53,485 bases of DNA. It comes from Chitinophagaceae bacterium. Lineage in GTDB: Bacteria; Bacteroidota; Bacteroidia; Chitinophagales; Chitinophagaceae. The position numbers and the translations under genes were made by a program. Shown one piece after another: positions 32,886 to 40,957 of the stretch (positions are counted from its first letter, which is position 1; every line of letters begins with the position of its first letter). A model generated the notes under the pieces. It saw only the letters and a list, made by a program, of their open reading frames with translations, did not search any database and was not told the DNA's origin. The stretch is from assembly GCA_028288585.1 (NCBI GenBank), contig JAQBNL010000094.1, positions 1 through 53,485 on the forward strand, written 5' to 3'.

Positions 32886-33220
32886 GCCGGATAACAACAC
32901 ATATTCTTGATACAACAAAAGGAAAACCTGCTGAAGGAATTACTATCATTTTATATGGAGGCGAAAATGATGAATGGACCGAACTTGCAAGAGGCGTAAC
33001 AAATGCTGACGGCCGGATAGCTGACATGCTTAACAAAGATGATCTGCTCCATTACGGTATTTATAAAATGCGTTTTGAAACGAAAGATTATTTTGATAAA
33101 AGCCAGGTAAAAACTTTTTATCCTTATGTGGAGATTATTTTTGAGATAGAATCTGATCAGCACTATCACATTCCTTTGCTCTTAAATCCATTTGGCTATT
33201 CTACTTACCGGGGTTCCTGA
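32882..33220 (+). CDS. uraH: 5-hydroxyisourate hydrolase
   Basis: This 112-residue transthyretin-like protein carries the HIU-hydrolase hallmarks: His in ITTHILDTTKGKPAEG, Arg in YKMRFETKDYF, His in DQHYHIPLLLNPFGYSTYRGS and the C-terminal tetrapeptide YRGS that separates HIU hydrolases from transthyretins. It hydrolyses 5-hydroxyisourate, the PuuD product, to OHCU. It has no signal peptide, so it is cytoplasmic. It is the last gene of the allB-alc-uraD-uraH operon. Its 3' end overlaps a convergent gene by 16 bases. Confidence 0.96.
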   Translation: MSRITTHILDTTKGKPAEGITIILYGGENDEWTELARGVTNADGRIADMLNKDDLLHYGIYKMRFETKDYFDKSQVKTFYPYVEIIFEIESDQHYHIPLLLNPFGYSTYRGS

Positions 33221-33912
33221 TTAGTAACGTTACTAACATAGATAAATACCTCTAACAAATCTTTTTCTTTATTTAAATTAAGCTTGTTTTGCTTTATAAA
33301 ATCATCCACATGTTTTTTTGGAAAAAGATCGGTTAAATTATTTTTATTCGCCGCTACAAAATTATTTTTCAAGCCTTTTACAGGGCTTATAAAATAGGTG
33401 GTTTGTTTTGTGAAAACGAGTACTTCATTGCGCATAAGATCCTGTAAAATATTTGATCCTACAATCTTGTCAACAGTTTCGATACTAGCCGTTGATAAAC
33501 TTGTTCCGTAAGGCCCTACAGCTCTTCTTTCGGCAAGTTTAAATGTATATTTTGCCACAAGGCGTACTTTAGCAGCTGTAGCTAACCATTCATAAAAACC
33601 ATTATCATAAAAGAAAGTATCCTTTCCAAATGTAATTAAACTCACTTTGCTTTCACCTGCAATAGCAAGTGTATCACCCTGCTTATTAATAAACCGCATA
33701 GATTGGTCGAAGTAATTAAAGTTAAGGTTACCACGGGCAGAATCACCATTGGCAAAATACACATCGCCAAGTGTAAAAGAAGGATACTTATATTCGTTTT
33801 TTTCGTAGAATGAAATAAATTCTGAGCCTTTAATAGTTATATTCTCAACGTTTTGGGCAAATGAAGTAAGACTAATTAATAATGCAAAAGCTATGTTGAA
33901 TGTTTTTTTCAT
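33205..33912 (-). CDS. hypothetical secreted protein
   Basis: The product has 235 residues with signal peptide MKKTFNIAFALLISLTSFAQ. The mature protein has short beta-strand stretches (FTLGDVYFANGDSARGNLNF, MRFINKQGDTLAIAGESKVS) resembling the beta-rich DKxG/GxSARG pattern of Bacteroidota outer-membrane-associated proteins. The C-terminal half (FIKQNKLNLNKEKDLLEVFI) is helical. I do not recognise a named family. Its 3' end overlaps the uraH stop, so the two genes converge without a visible terminator. The setting within the purine region is probably incidental. Confidence 0.8.
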   Translation of the reverse strand: MKKTFNIAFALLISLTSFAQNVENITIKGSEFISFYEKNEYKYPSFTLGDVYFANGDSARGNLNFNYFDQSMRFINKQGDTLAIAGESKVSLITFGKDTFFYDNGFYEWLATAAKVRLVAKYTFKLAERRAVGPYGTSLSTASIETVDKIVGSNILQDLMRNEVLVFTKQTTYFISPVKGLKNNFVAANKNNLTDLFPKKHVDDFIKQNKLNLNKEKDLLEVFIYVSNVTNQEPR

Positions 33913-34034
33913 AATAGAGTATTAGCAGTATAATTGTTGTACTCAAATATAGCAAAACGAAAATTTATTCATAAGGTTCCAGTGTTTATTTTTGGGTGAG
34001 TTTTTGTTCCCCTGTATAACTAAAAAAAATATAA

Positions 34035-35483
34035 ATGAAATTCTCTTTAAAAGATAGTGAAAAAGAATTTTTGCTGGATGATCTTAAAAAAGCAAATCTC
34101 AAATTCCAAAAAACATATCCCGGCGATAAGCCTGACAGGCAGGCTGTTCATACTGTATACGGCGGAGCCAATCTTTTTAAAAGTGATACCTGCATAAAAA
34201 TGGGTGACATTGCTTTACGGAATTTAAAAACGTACGCACCTGATTTTACAACGCTTTCAAGAGTGCTGAAATTTAAAGGACACGAAGAACTTCCTCATTC
34301 AGAAAAGAAAATTAAAAAGCTTATAAAGAAGCTGGATGAAATGAATGAAGAGGAAAGAAAGAAGGAGCCCGAATGGCTTGCTTACTCCGTTTACAATAAA
34401 ATAATTCAAAAATTATTAACAGAGCCTGTAGAAGATTTTAGAATTGATTTTGAAGATGGTTTTGGTAATCGCCCCGATGATGAAGAAGATGCTACAGCAG
34501 AGAATGCAGCCAATGAACTTGCTGTCGGCATGCAAAACAAAACTATTTCTCCTTTTATTGGCATACGCATAAAACCTTTTACTGAAGACCTTAAATACCG
34601 TGGTGTAAGAACACTCGATATTTTTCTCTCAACACTTCTGCAACAAACCAATGGACAATTACCGGACAACTTTGTTGTAATGCTGCCTAAAGTTGTTATA
34701 CCCGAACAGGTAACCACTATGGTAAAATTATTTGAGATAATTGAAAAAGAAAATAACCTGCAACCCGGCACACTGAAAATGGAAACCATGGTGGAGGCTA
34801 CACAAATAATTATGGATGATGAAGGCCGTAATCCACTCATGAAAATTATACGGGCAGGCGAAGGAAGATTGATCGCAGCGCATTTTGGAACTTATGATTA
34901 CACTGCATCCTGTGGCATCACAGCAAAATACCAAACTATGGATCATCCCGTTTGCGACTTTGCCCACCACATGACAAAGGTTGCACTCGGCGGTACGGGA
35001 ATTTTTCTTTCTGATGGCGCAACCAATGTAATGCCTGTTGCTCCGCACCGTGGAAAAACGCTCACCAAACAACAGGAAAAAGAAAACCGGGATTCGGTAC
35101 ACAATGCATGGCAGATTGGCTACCGGCATACTATGCACTCATTGATAAATGGTTTTTACCAGGGATGGGATCTTAACCCGGCACAACTTCCTATGCGGTA
35201 TGCCGCTACATACAATTTCTTTTTAAGCAGTTATGATGATGCGGTTTTCCGCCTTAAAACTTTTGTTGACCGGGCCGCCATCTCTACACTCACAGGTGAT
35301 ATTTTTGATGATGCTGCAACAGGGCAGGGGCTGCTCAACTTTTTTCTTAAAGCCATGAACTGCGGCGCTATTACTGAGGAAGAAGCTCTTGTAACCGGCC
35401 TGACACTCGATGAGATCCGCAGCCGTTCATTTTATAAAATTTTGCAGGGAAGAAGAGAGCTTATTCTCCCCACGCCGTTATAA
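34035..35483 (+). CDS. DUF6986 family protein (aldolase/citrate-lyase-like TIM barrel)
   Basis: The 482-residue protein resembles HpcH/HpaI and CitE-type aldolases over its central part: FRIDFEDGFGNRPDDEEDAT, IGIRIKPFTEDLKYRGVRTL, ETMVEATQIIMDDEGR, and AAHFGTYDYTASCGITAKYQ. I recognise this as the family labelled DUF6986, sometimes annotated as phosphoenolpyruvate kinase. It often stands beside allantoicase genes. The acidic residues of DFEDG and the Glu of METMVEA are candidate Mg-binding and substrate residues by analogy. Ureidoglycolate breakdown gives glyoxylate, so a role in glyoxylate or ureidoglycolate metabolism is an attractive inference. It lies 120 bases beyond the secreted protein gene with its own upstream region. 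Confidence 0.8.
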   Translation: MKFSLKDSEKEFLLDDLKKANLKFQKTYPGDKPDRQAVHTVYGGANLFKSDTCIKMGDIALRNLKTYAPDFTTLSRVLKFKGHEELPHSEKKIKKLIKKLDEMNEEERKKEPEWLAYSVYNKIIQKLLTEPVEDFRIDFEDGFGNRPDDEEDATAENAANELAVGMQNKTISPFIGIRIKPFTEDLKYRGVRTLDIFLSTLLQQTNGQLPDNFVVMLPKVVIPEQVTTMVKLFEIIEKENNLQPGTLKMETMVEATQIIMDDEGRNPLMKIIRAGEGRLIAAHFGTYDYTASCGITAKYQTMDHPVCDFAHHMTKVALGGTGIFLSDGATNVMPVAPHRGKTLTKQQEKENRDSVHNAWQIGYRHTMHSLINGFYQGWDLNPAQLPMRYAATYNFFLSSYDDAVFRLKTFVDRAAISTLTGDIFDDAATGQGLLNFFLKAMNCGAITEEEALVTGLTLDEIRSRSFYKILQGRRELILPTPL

Positions 35484-35883
35484 TTAAATTTCTTTCACCA
35501 CCATGATTGCGGTGTTCGCATAAATAAATTCCCTGCCACATTCCTAAAGCTAACCTGCTATTACTGATTGGTATCATTACCGAGCTGCCAAGTAAAGAAG
35601 CTTTTATGTGAGCAGGCATATCATCTGAACCTTCATCATCGTGCAGAAAATCCTTGTCATTCTCCGCGACAGTTTTATTGAACCATGTTTCAAAATCTTT
35701 TCTTACAGTTAGGTCTGCATTTTCATTAATGGTTAATGAGGCAGAAGTATGCTGGATAAATACCTGGCAAATACCTGTTTTTATTTCATTTAATTGGGGC
35801 AATGCCTGCATAATTTCTGCAGTAATCAAATGAAAACCTCTTTTCCTTTCTTTTAATTGTAATGATTGCTGAAATATTTTCAT
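35461..35883 (-). CDS. YjbQ family protein (secondary thiamine-phosphate synthase-like)
   Basis: I prefer ATG 35883, which gives a 140-residue protein close to the usual length, over the GTG at 35901. The conserved YjbQ/UPF0047 features are present: GICQVFIQHTSASLTINENAD, LHDDEGSDDMPAHIKASLLG, and a C-terminal GMWQGIYLCEHRNHGGERNL. The family forms a small beta-sandwich trimer and has weak thiamine-phosphate synthase activity in E. coli; its main role is unclear. The 3' end overlaps the end of the DUF6986 gene by 23 bases on the opposite strand. Confidence 0.93.
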   Translation of the reverse strand: MKIFQQSLQLKERKRGFHLITAEIMQALPQLNEIKTGICQVFIQHTSASLTINENADLTVRKDFETWFNKTVAENDKDFLHDDEGSDDMPAHIKASLLGSSVMIPISNSRLALGMWQGIYLCEHRNHGGERNLIITAWGE

Positions 35884-35961
35884 TAACAGTGGTATCCTCA
35901 CGAAATTATTAATTTCAAGAGAAAGTTTAGGAATACTTATAAAAAATAATCCATTAGATAT

Positions 35962-35969
35962 TACATTTG
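35962..35969 (+). promoter_or_regulatory. -7 box TACATTTG upstream of tRNA-Gln
   Basis: TACATTTG ends nine bases before the tRNA-Gln 5' end; it is the same octamer as in front of tRNA-Leu at 8002-8009. Confidence 0.6.
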
Positions 35970-35978
35970 CAGTTTTAA

Positions 35979-36049
35979 TGCCCGATAGTATAACGGTAGT
36001 ACATCAGATTCTGATTCTGATTGTCTTGGTTCGAATCCAGGTCGGGTAA
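35979..36049 (+). tRNA. tRNA-Gln(CTG)
   Basis: The 71-base sequence has acceptor stem TGCCCGA/TCGGGTA with discriminator A. The D arm region is TAGTATAACGGTAGTACA. The anticodon stem TCAGA/TCTGA encloses loop TTCTGAT, so the anticodon is CTG, reading CAG. The T arm is CTTGG/CCAGG around TTCGAAT. The U-starting acceptor end is typical of glutamine tRNAs. CCA is not encoded. A TACATTTG promoter box lies directly upstream. Confidence 0.95.
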
Positions 36050-36059
36050 CATAAAATAT

Positions 36060-36096
36060 AAGCCTTGCCGGCACCGGCTTACAGGTCTTTTTTATT
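36060..36096 (+). terminator. probable terminator after tRNA-Gln
   Basis: AAGCC (36060-36064) pairs with GGCTT (36076-36080). The alternative inner hairpin GCCGG/CCGGC also fits. A T-rich stretch follows at about 36086-36100. The stem is short, so the call is moderate. Confidence 0.5.
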
Positions 36097-36210
36097 TTTT
36101 TGGAGATAGAGAGCAGCTGCAGAAGTAAGCGGAAAGCAATATCCATGAATTATAAACTTTATATTGCAGAACACATCCTATAAAAACACCGTTACAAAAT
36201 TCTTTATTTT

Positions 36211-36663
36211 ATGAAAAGACGTACTGTATTTTTTTTATTGCTGGCAGCAGCCATGTATTCCTGTAATCAAAACCAGGCCATTACCAAAGAAGAAGTAATT
36301 AATGTGATTAAGAAATTTGATGACGGCTGGGAAAATAAAAATCTGAATGCTGTTGATTCTGTTTTAGCTCCTGCGTATGTTTATTTTACACAAAGTGGCG
36401 GCACCTTCAGCAGGGACAGCGTAGTGGCTACAGCAGGTGAAAACTCTTATCATTTGCAGAATATGAGCCGCACAGAGTTTGTGGTAACACTTTATGGTAA
36501 TACTGCCATTGTAAGCACCCGTTGGAAAGGAAAAGGTACATACAGGGGCACTCCTTTTGATGAAGACCAACGTTGCAGTATTATGCTGATTAAAAAAAAT
36601 CATAAAGTGGAAATACTATCGGAACATTGCACACCTATAAAAACTAACAGCATATTTCATTAA
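36211..36663 (+). CDS. secreted NTF2-like (SnoaL/DUF4440) lipoprotein
   Basis: The product has 150 residues. MKRRTVFFLLLAAAMYSCNQ is a lipoprotein signal with Cys18 in the lipobox. The mature domain reads KFDDGWENKNLNAVDSVLAP, YFTQSGGTFSRDSVVA, FVVTLYGNTAIVSTRWKGKG and RCSIMLIKKNHKVEILSEHC, the cone-like NTF2/DUF4440 fold. These domains bind small ligands or act as isomerases; no catalytic residue can be assigned. The two Cys residues in the C-terminal strands might form a disulfide in the periplasm. It converges with the MATE gene, with nine bases between the stops. Confidence 0.82.
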   Translation: MKRRTVFFLLLAAAMYSCNQNQAITKEEVINVIKKFDDGWENKNLNAVDSVLAPAYVYFTQSGGTFSRDSVVATAGENSYHLQNMSRTEFVVTLYGNTAIVSTRWKGKGTYRGTPFDEDQRCSIMLIKKNHKVEILSEHCTPIKTNSIFH

Positions 36664-36672
36664 TTATTTAAT

Positions 36673-38067
36673 CTAAATCTTTATCAGCTTCCATTTTCCT
36701 CTCCTGAATAAGAATGCACTGGTAATAGTGATACATGTTTCCGCTATAACAATTGCAATGAATACACCCTTAGGTCCCCAATGCCAAACAATAGCCAATA
36801 CATAGGCAAGGGGAATCTGGAATATCCAGAACCAGAATAAGTTTACCCATGTAGGCGTTCTGCTGTCTCCTGCCCCATTAAAAGCGTTCATCATAACCAT
36901 ACCAATACCATAAAAAATATAGCCAAGGCTAACAATACGTAATGCAAGAACTGCTGTTTTTACCACTTCGGGGTCTGTATTAATTATGCTTACAAAAAAA
37001 TCGGCACAAACCAGAAACAGCAATGATACAAAAGCCATAAAAATGGCATTATACTTGGCCGTCTTCCATACGGATTCTTCTGCACGCCCGGGCTGTTTAG
37101 CGCCCAGGTTTTGACCAACCAATGTTGCAGCCGCATTACTTAAACCAAATGCCGGCAAAATAAAAAATACTATCCACCTGATGGCAATGGTATAGCCAGC
37201 AACAGCGCTGCTTCCAAAACCCGTCATTATTCTTGCCATGGCTATCCAGCTTGCAGAGCCAATAATAAATTGCAGGGTAGCAGTTGATGCAACATTCAAT
37301 AAATTCTTAAGCACTTCCTTATCAGGTAAAAAATGCTGCATGTTAATTTTGATAACTCCCTTCCCTTTTAATAAATGCCATAACTGGTAGCATACGCCAA
37401 TGCCACGTCCTGTTGTGGTTGCAAAAGCTGCACCTTTTAATCCAAAATAATGGATGAGGATGGGGCATAAAATAATGTTGCAGATATTTGCCAGCCACAA
37501 ACTTCGCATAGCAATGGAGGCATTACCTGCACCTCTAAAAATTCCATTCAATAAAAAAAGCATCATGATAACAACATTGCCTGCCAGCATGATCCTTGTA
37601 TAGGTTAAACCAGAGCGGATGATTTCTTCGGTTGCTCCCATGAGCCGTAAAAGATTTTCTGCAAATAAAATTCCTGTGATGCTTATTAAAAGTGACAGGG
37701 TAAGCGCTACCATAATGGCCTGTGCACCTGCTTTTGCGGCGCCTTCATAATTTTTTTCTCCAACCCTCCGGGCCACCATTGCTGTAGCCGCCATACTTAA
37801 GCCCATAGCAATTGAATATATTATTGTAAGAACCGATTCAGTTAAGCCTACAGCTGCTGTAGCATTAGAGCCAAGCTTGCCAACAAAGAAAATATCAACT
37901 ATGGCAAATACACTTTCCATACACATTTCCAGTATCATGGGAATGGCAAGCATGAAAATAGCTTTGCGGATGCTGCCTGTGGTAAAGTCCTGCTGCCTGC
38001 CCGCAATAGCGTCTTTAATAAAGCTGAAGATGTTTTTTATACTTTTATTGTTTGTATAAGCAGTCAT
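36673..38067 (-). CDS. MATE family multidrug/cation antiporter
   Basis: This 464-residue protein has about twelve membrane segments in two six-helix halves. The first half opens with ALRMLPV-type IRKAIFMLAIPMILEMCMES and ESVLTIIYSIAMGLSMAATA. The second carries the MATE signature GYTIAIRWIVFFILPAFGLS and AATLVGQNLGAKQPGRAEES. It exports cationic drugs or metabolites using Na+ or H+ gradients across the inner membrane. An N-terminal 30-residue extension (SFIKDAIAGRQQDFTTGSIR) is polar, as in Bacteroidota homologues. Substrate cannot be predicted. It stands alone on the minus strand. Confidence 0.95.
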   Translation of the reverse strand: MTAYTNNKSIKNIFSFIKDAIAGRQQDFTTGSIRKAIFMLAIPMILEMCMESVFAIVDIFFVGKLGSNATAAVGLTESVLTIIYSIAMGLSMAATAMVARRVGEKNYEGAAKAGAQAIMVALTLSLLISITGILFAENLLRLMGATEEIIRSGLTYTRIMLAGNVVIMMLFLLNGIFRGAGNASIAMRSLWLANICNIILCPILIHYFGLKGAAFATTTGRGIGVCYQLWHLLKGKGVIKINMQHFLPDKEVLKNLLNVASTATLQFIIGSASWIAMARIMTGFGSSAVAGYTIAIRWIVFFILPAFGLSNAAATLVGQNLGAKQPGRAEESVWKTAKYNAIFMAFVSLLFLVCADFFVSIINTDPEVVKTAVLALRIVSLGYIFYGIGMVMMNAFNGAGDSRTPTWVNLFWFWIFQIPLAYVLAIVWHWGPKGVFIAIVIAETCITITSAFLFRRGKWKLIKI

Positions 38068-38242
38068 GATTAATAATTAAAGATGAAATAATAAAATGAA
38101 AATATTGCAGCGATTGTACAGAGCGCTGCAGGAATGTGGAATAATGCGGGCAGGAAAAAATCAATTCCAGGCCCCTGCTTAGAAGTTCATAGACGATAAA
38201 TTAGGATTCGAAAGTAAATTATTTTGGAGTTTGACACAAATA

Positions 38243-38268
38243 GAAAGCCCTGCAATTGCAGGGCTTTC
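38243..38268 (-). terminator. 26-bp perfect palindrome, terminator of the basic secreted protein gene
   Basis: GAAAGCCCTGCA pairs with TGCAGGGCTTTC around AT, without mismatch over the whole 26 bases. It lies 19 bases after the stop of the minus-strand gene at 38288. The T content after the stem is modest. A regulator-binding palindrome is possible, but the position after a stop codon favours a terminator. Confidence 0.75.
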
Positions 38269-38287
38269 ATCCAAAGTTCTTTAAAAA

Positions 38288-38524
38288 TTATTTGTCCGTT
38301 TTATCTTTTACATCTCCTTTATGCAGGTCAACTTTATGCTTACGTGTTACGTCGTCGTTTTTATGTTTTGTTTTATAGCCCTTATATTTTTTATGCCGGC
38401 TAACTGTATTGTGTACCTTTTGAACAGGAGTAGAAGTTTTTTTTATTTTATCCTTATCATCCTGGGCTTTTGCTGCTATGCCAATAGTAAACGTAAGCAT
38501 TAAAAGAAATAATAACTTTTTCAT
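38288..38524 (-). CDS. small Lys/His-rich secreted protein
   Basis: The product has 78 residues. MKKLLFLLMLTFTIGIAAKA is a signal peptide, leaving a mature chain of 57 residues that is very rich in Lys, Asp, His and Thr (KIKKTSTPVQKVHNTVSRHK, YKTKHKNDDVTRKHKVDLHK). There are no Cys and few hydrophobic residues, so it is likely disordered. Such low-complexity basic proteins may bind polyanions or metal. No family is recognised. It has its own palindromic terminator. Confidence 0.72.
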   Translation of the reverse strand: MKKLLFLLMLTFTIGIAAKAQDDKDKIKKTSTPVQKVHNTVSRHKKYKGYKTKHKNDDVTRKHKVDLHKGDVKDKTDK

Positions 38525-38595
38525 TTTTAATATTTTTTAAGTGGTTAAATAAAATCTGTTCTGAATCTTGCAAATACTATGCCCTTAAGAAGTTC

Positions 38596-39639
38596 TCAGC
38601 TGATAAGCAGGCTGCATCCTCTTATATCAGAATTGTCGCATCTTCCCAACACTTCAAAAGAGCCATTGTGATGTAATTTCCCCATATCATCTGTTGCAAT
38701 AAATGCACAGGAGTATATATTGGCCAGGTCGATAATATTTATAATACCTGTCTCCGTTTTTTTGGTACTTAATGATGCCGCTTGTATTGAGAATGGGTCA
38801 TCTTCACTTCTTATTACAACCTTCATCCATGGCGGGCATTTAAATATGCCGTTACCGCGGGAGTATGCCTGCGATAATATTTCTGTCATTCCATATTCAG
38901 AATGTATTTGCCGCACTCCTAATTTTTTTACAAGTGTTTCATGCACTTCTTCCCTGGTAATTTCTTCACGCCTTCCCTTCATTCCGCCGGTTTCCATTAT
39001 AACCGTATTGCTTAAATGCATCGTATAATTTTCTGTGAAGTCAAGCAGGGCAAACGTTACGCCTATTAGTAAAGTTGGCTGTTGCAGAATTTCATTGTGC
39101 AGCAGTGTTTGATATAGTTTTTCATTATCCTTTAAATAAAAGCCGCTTAAAGAGTGACCGCTATGCTTTATTAATTCTTCTGTCATGGTTATTAAAGAAG
39201 AATTTTTTCTTTCAAGATAAGAGGGTAACAGTGCCAGGATACACCATTCATTTTCGGGGCCATAAAAAAGTTCGAAGCATTGGGTAAAGCATTTTTTATA
39301 TAGTTCAATATTTTTAACATAATGATGGCTGTTGCCGCTTTGTGTTGTACCGCTGCTCTCAAAAATTATTTCCGGCTCAAAATCAGTTGTTTTAATAGTA
39401 TTGGTTTTAAAAAACCGGATGGGTAAAAATGGAATTTTGGTAATAGAATCAACGTTTTCAGGATTAACATGAACCGAATTTACAAATTGGCGGTAGGTAG
39501 TATTATACTGGTATTGAAATTGAAAGAGCTCCAGCGCCATCCTGTCAAAATTATAGAAGGAAGCATGGAAGATCTTATTTTCCCAGTCTGGTATTTCAAG
39601 TGTATTATTCAATGAATAATAATTAAATTTGAGATTCAA
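38596..39639 (-). CDS. LuxE/PaaK-like acyl-protein synthetase
   Basis: The 347-residue product begins at TTG 39639, with no in-frame ATG upstream of the conserved region. The adenylate-forming family motifs are ESSGTTQSGNSHHYVKNIEL (Thr/Ser/Gly-rich phosphate loop), METGGMKGRREEITREEVHE, YGMTEILSQAYSRGNGIFKC and FIATDDMGKLHHNGSFEVLG. It matches the LuxE-type acyl-protein synthetase group, which activates a fatty acid as acyl-AMP or a carrier. It is not linked to a lux cluster. It may provide acyl groups for an unidentified surface or secondary metabolite pathway. The start is 9 bases from the divergent lipoprotein gene. Confidence 0.85.
   Translation of the reverse strand: MNLKFNYYSLNNTLEIPDWENKIFHASFYNFDRMALELFQFQYQYNTTYRQFVNSVHVNPENVDSITKIPFLPIRFFKTNTIKTTDFEPEIIFESSGTTQSGNSHHYVKNIELYKKCFTQCFELFYGPENEWCILALLPSYLERKNSSLITMTEELIKHSGHSLSGFYLKDNEKLYQTLLHNEILQQPTLLIGVTFALLDFTENYTMHLSNTVIMETGGMKGRREEITREEVHETLVKKLGVRQIHSEYGMTEILSQAYSRGNGIFKCPPWMKVVIRSEDDPFSIQAASLSTKKTETGIINIIDLANIYSCAFIATDDMGKLHHNGSFEVLGRCDNSDIRGCSLLIS
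39624..39631 (+). promoter_or_regulatory. -7 box TAAATTTG for the lipoprotein gene at 39649
   Basis: TAAATTTG matches TAnnTTTG, 17 bases before the ATG, but lies inside the divergent LuxE-like coding region. Confidence 0.5.
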
Positions 39640-39648
39640 AATACAAAG

Positions 39649-40080
39649 ATGCGTAACCCAATTTTATTTTCCATAATCCTCTTATTCTTATTCTCGTGTA
39701 ATAAAAATAAGTATACAACAGTACCACAATTAAAGTATAAGTCAGTTAATACTAAAGCACTTCACAGGGGAGAAACCCTTCGGATAACTTTATCGTTTAC
39801 AGATGCGGAAGGAGACCTTACAGATACAATCTTTATCAGAGAAGTTGTAAAGCCTTGCCCTGTAGCACCCAGTGGCGGATTTATAGATTCAACACATACT
39901 ATACCTTCTTTTCCAAGCGGACGAAATCAATCAGGAGAGATTATTATTACCTATGATTACAGCTCTTTAAATCCCCTGTGCAATAGAAATGATACGGCAG
40001 TATTTAAATTCGTTTTAAGAGATAAAGCAAAACATAAAAGTGATACTGCAGTCTCCGAGCCCATTGTTATATATAACTAA
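39649..40080 (+). CDS. hypothetical lipoprotein
   Basis: The product has 143 residues. MRNPILFSIILLFLFSCNKN is a lipoprotein signal with Cys17. The mature protein reads GETLRITLSFTDAEGDLTDT, FIREVVKPCPVAPSGGF and FVLRDKAKHKSDTAVSEPIV, a beta-sandwich pattern like that of Ig/cadherin-type extracellular domains (DxEGD, xDxxGH). It probably sits on the outer membrane. The gene is followed after three bases by the UbiA-like membrane protein gene, so they likely form an operon. Confidence 0.8.
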   Translation: MRNPILFSIILLFLFSCNKNKYTTVPQLKYKSVNTKALHRGETLRITLSFTDAEGDLTDTIFIREVVKPCPVAPSGGFIDSTHTIPSFPSGRNQSGEIIITYDYSSLNPLCNRNDTAVFKFVLRDKAKHKSDTAVSEPIVIYN

Positions 40081-40083
40081 AAC

Positions 40084-40932
40084 TTGATTAAAAAATTTAG
40101 CGAATTCTTTTTATTCGGCAGCATTTTTATCTCCATCTGTGCTGTTGCAATGTGTATTGAAACCAATCTTCTGTTACACTTACCGTTAAATGGTTTAAGT
40201 TTTTACCTATTTGTATTCGGAGCTACACTGGTGCAGTATAACATGCATTATCTTTTTAAAACAACTGCAGTTGCAAACTCCGGCAGGCTTGCATGGTCTT
40301 TAAAAAATAAAGGTGTTCATAAAATTTTAATTGCACTTGGTATAACGCTGATAATATACAGCCTGTTCAGTTTCCGTCTTCAGCATTTTATTATTTTATT
40401 GGTATTTGGCGTTATAGCATTTTTATATTCATTCCCTTTTTTGCCATTTACAAATAAAAAAAGAATCAAAGATTTCGGCTTGCTGAAAATAATTACCCTT
40501 GCTCTTTTATGGACGTTGGTTACGGTTTGGTTCCCTGTTGCTGAAACAAATTTTTCAGGGCTTTCTTTTCAATTGATTTTTTTAAGAAGATTCATTTTCA
40601 TCTTTATTCTTTGCTTGTTGTTTGATATTAGAGATACAGAAATTGACAGGATAGAGAATATCGCTACTCTTTCAGTGATGCTGGGCGCAAAACGGTCTTA
40701 CATACTTTGTTATCTTCTTTTAATAATTTTTATAGCACTTTCTGTAATTCAATTTATGTATTTGCCTGACAGGGTACAGTTAATTGCTATGTTGATTTCG
40801 GCTGCAGCTACTGCCATTACTATAGCACACAGCAAAAAAAATAATTCAGATATTGTTTATCTCGCCTGCATAGATGGCATGATGCTTTTGCAGGCATTGC
40901 TTGTTATTACAGGCTCGGTATATTTCCATTAA
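40084..40932 (+). CDS. UbiA-like polytopic membrane protein
   Basis: The 282-residue protein starts at TTG 40084, three bases after the lipoprotein stop. It has about seven to nine membrane segments. The loop LFDIRDTEIDRIENIATLSV resembles the second Asp-rich motif (DxxxD) of UbiA prenyltransferases. The first motif (NDxxDxxxD) is not evident; the equivalent segment is YNMHYLFKT, so enzymatic activity is uncertain. It could be a diverged prenyltransferase or a non-catalytic relative. Its last codons overlap the alternative TTG start of the peptidase that follows. Confidence 0.7.
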   Translation: MIKKFSEFFLFGSIFISICAVAMCIETNLLLHLPLNGLSFYLFVFGATLVQYNMHYLFKTTAVANSGRLAWSLKNKGVHKILIALGITLIIYSLFSFRLQHFIILLVFGVIAFLYSFPFLPFTNKKRIKDFGLLKIITLALLWTLVTVWFPVAETNFSGLSFQLIFLRRFIFIFILCLLFDIRDTEIDRIENIATLSVMLGAKRSYILCYLLLIIFIALSVIQFMYLPDRVQLIAMLISAAATAITIAHSKKNNSDIVYLACIDGMMLLQALLVITGSVYFH

Positions 40933-40937
40933 ATTTG
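40930..40937 (+). promoter_or_regulatory. -7 box TAAATTTG for the M42 peptidase
   Basis: TAAATTTG matches TAnnTTTG, 20 bases before the ATG at 40958. This supports that start over the TTG at 40901 inside the previous gene. Confidence 0.55.
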
Positions 40938-40957
40938 CACTCTTAAATCAATCAATA

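Noticed and set aside
38243-38268. The 26-bp palindrome as an operator
   Set aside because: It stands 19 bases after a stop codon and away from a promoter, which fits a terminator better, though T-richness is modest.
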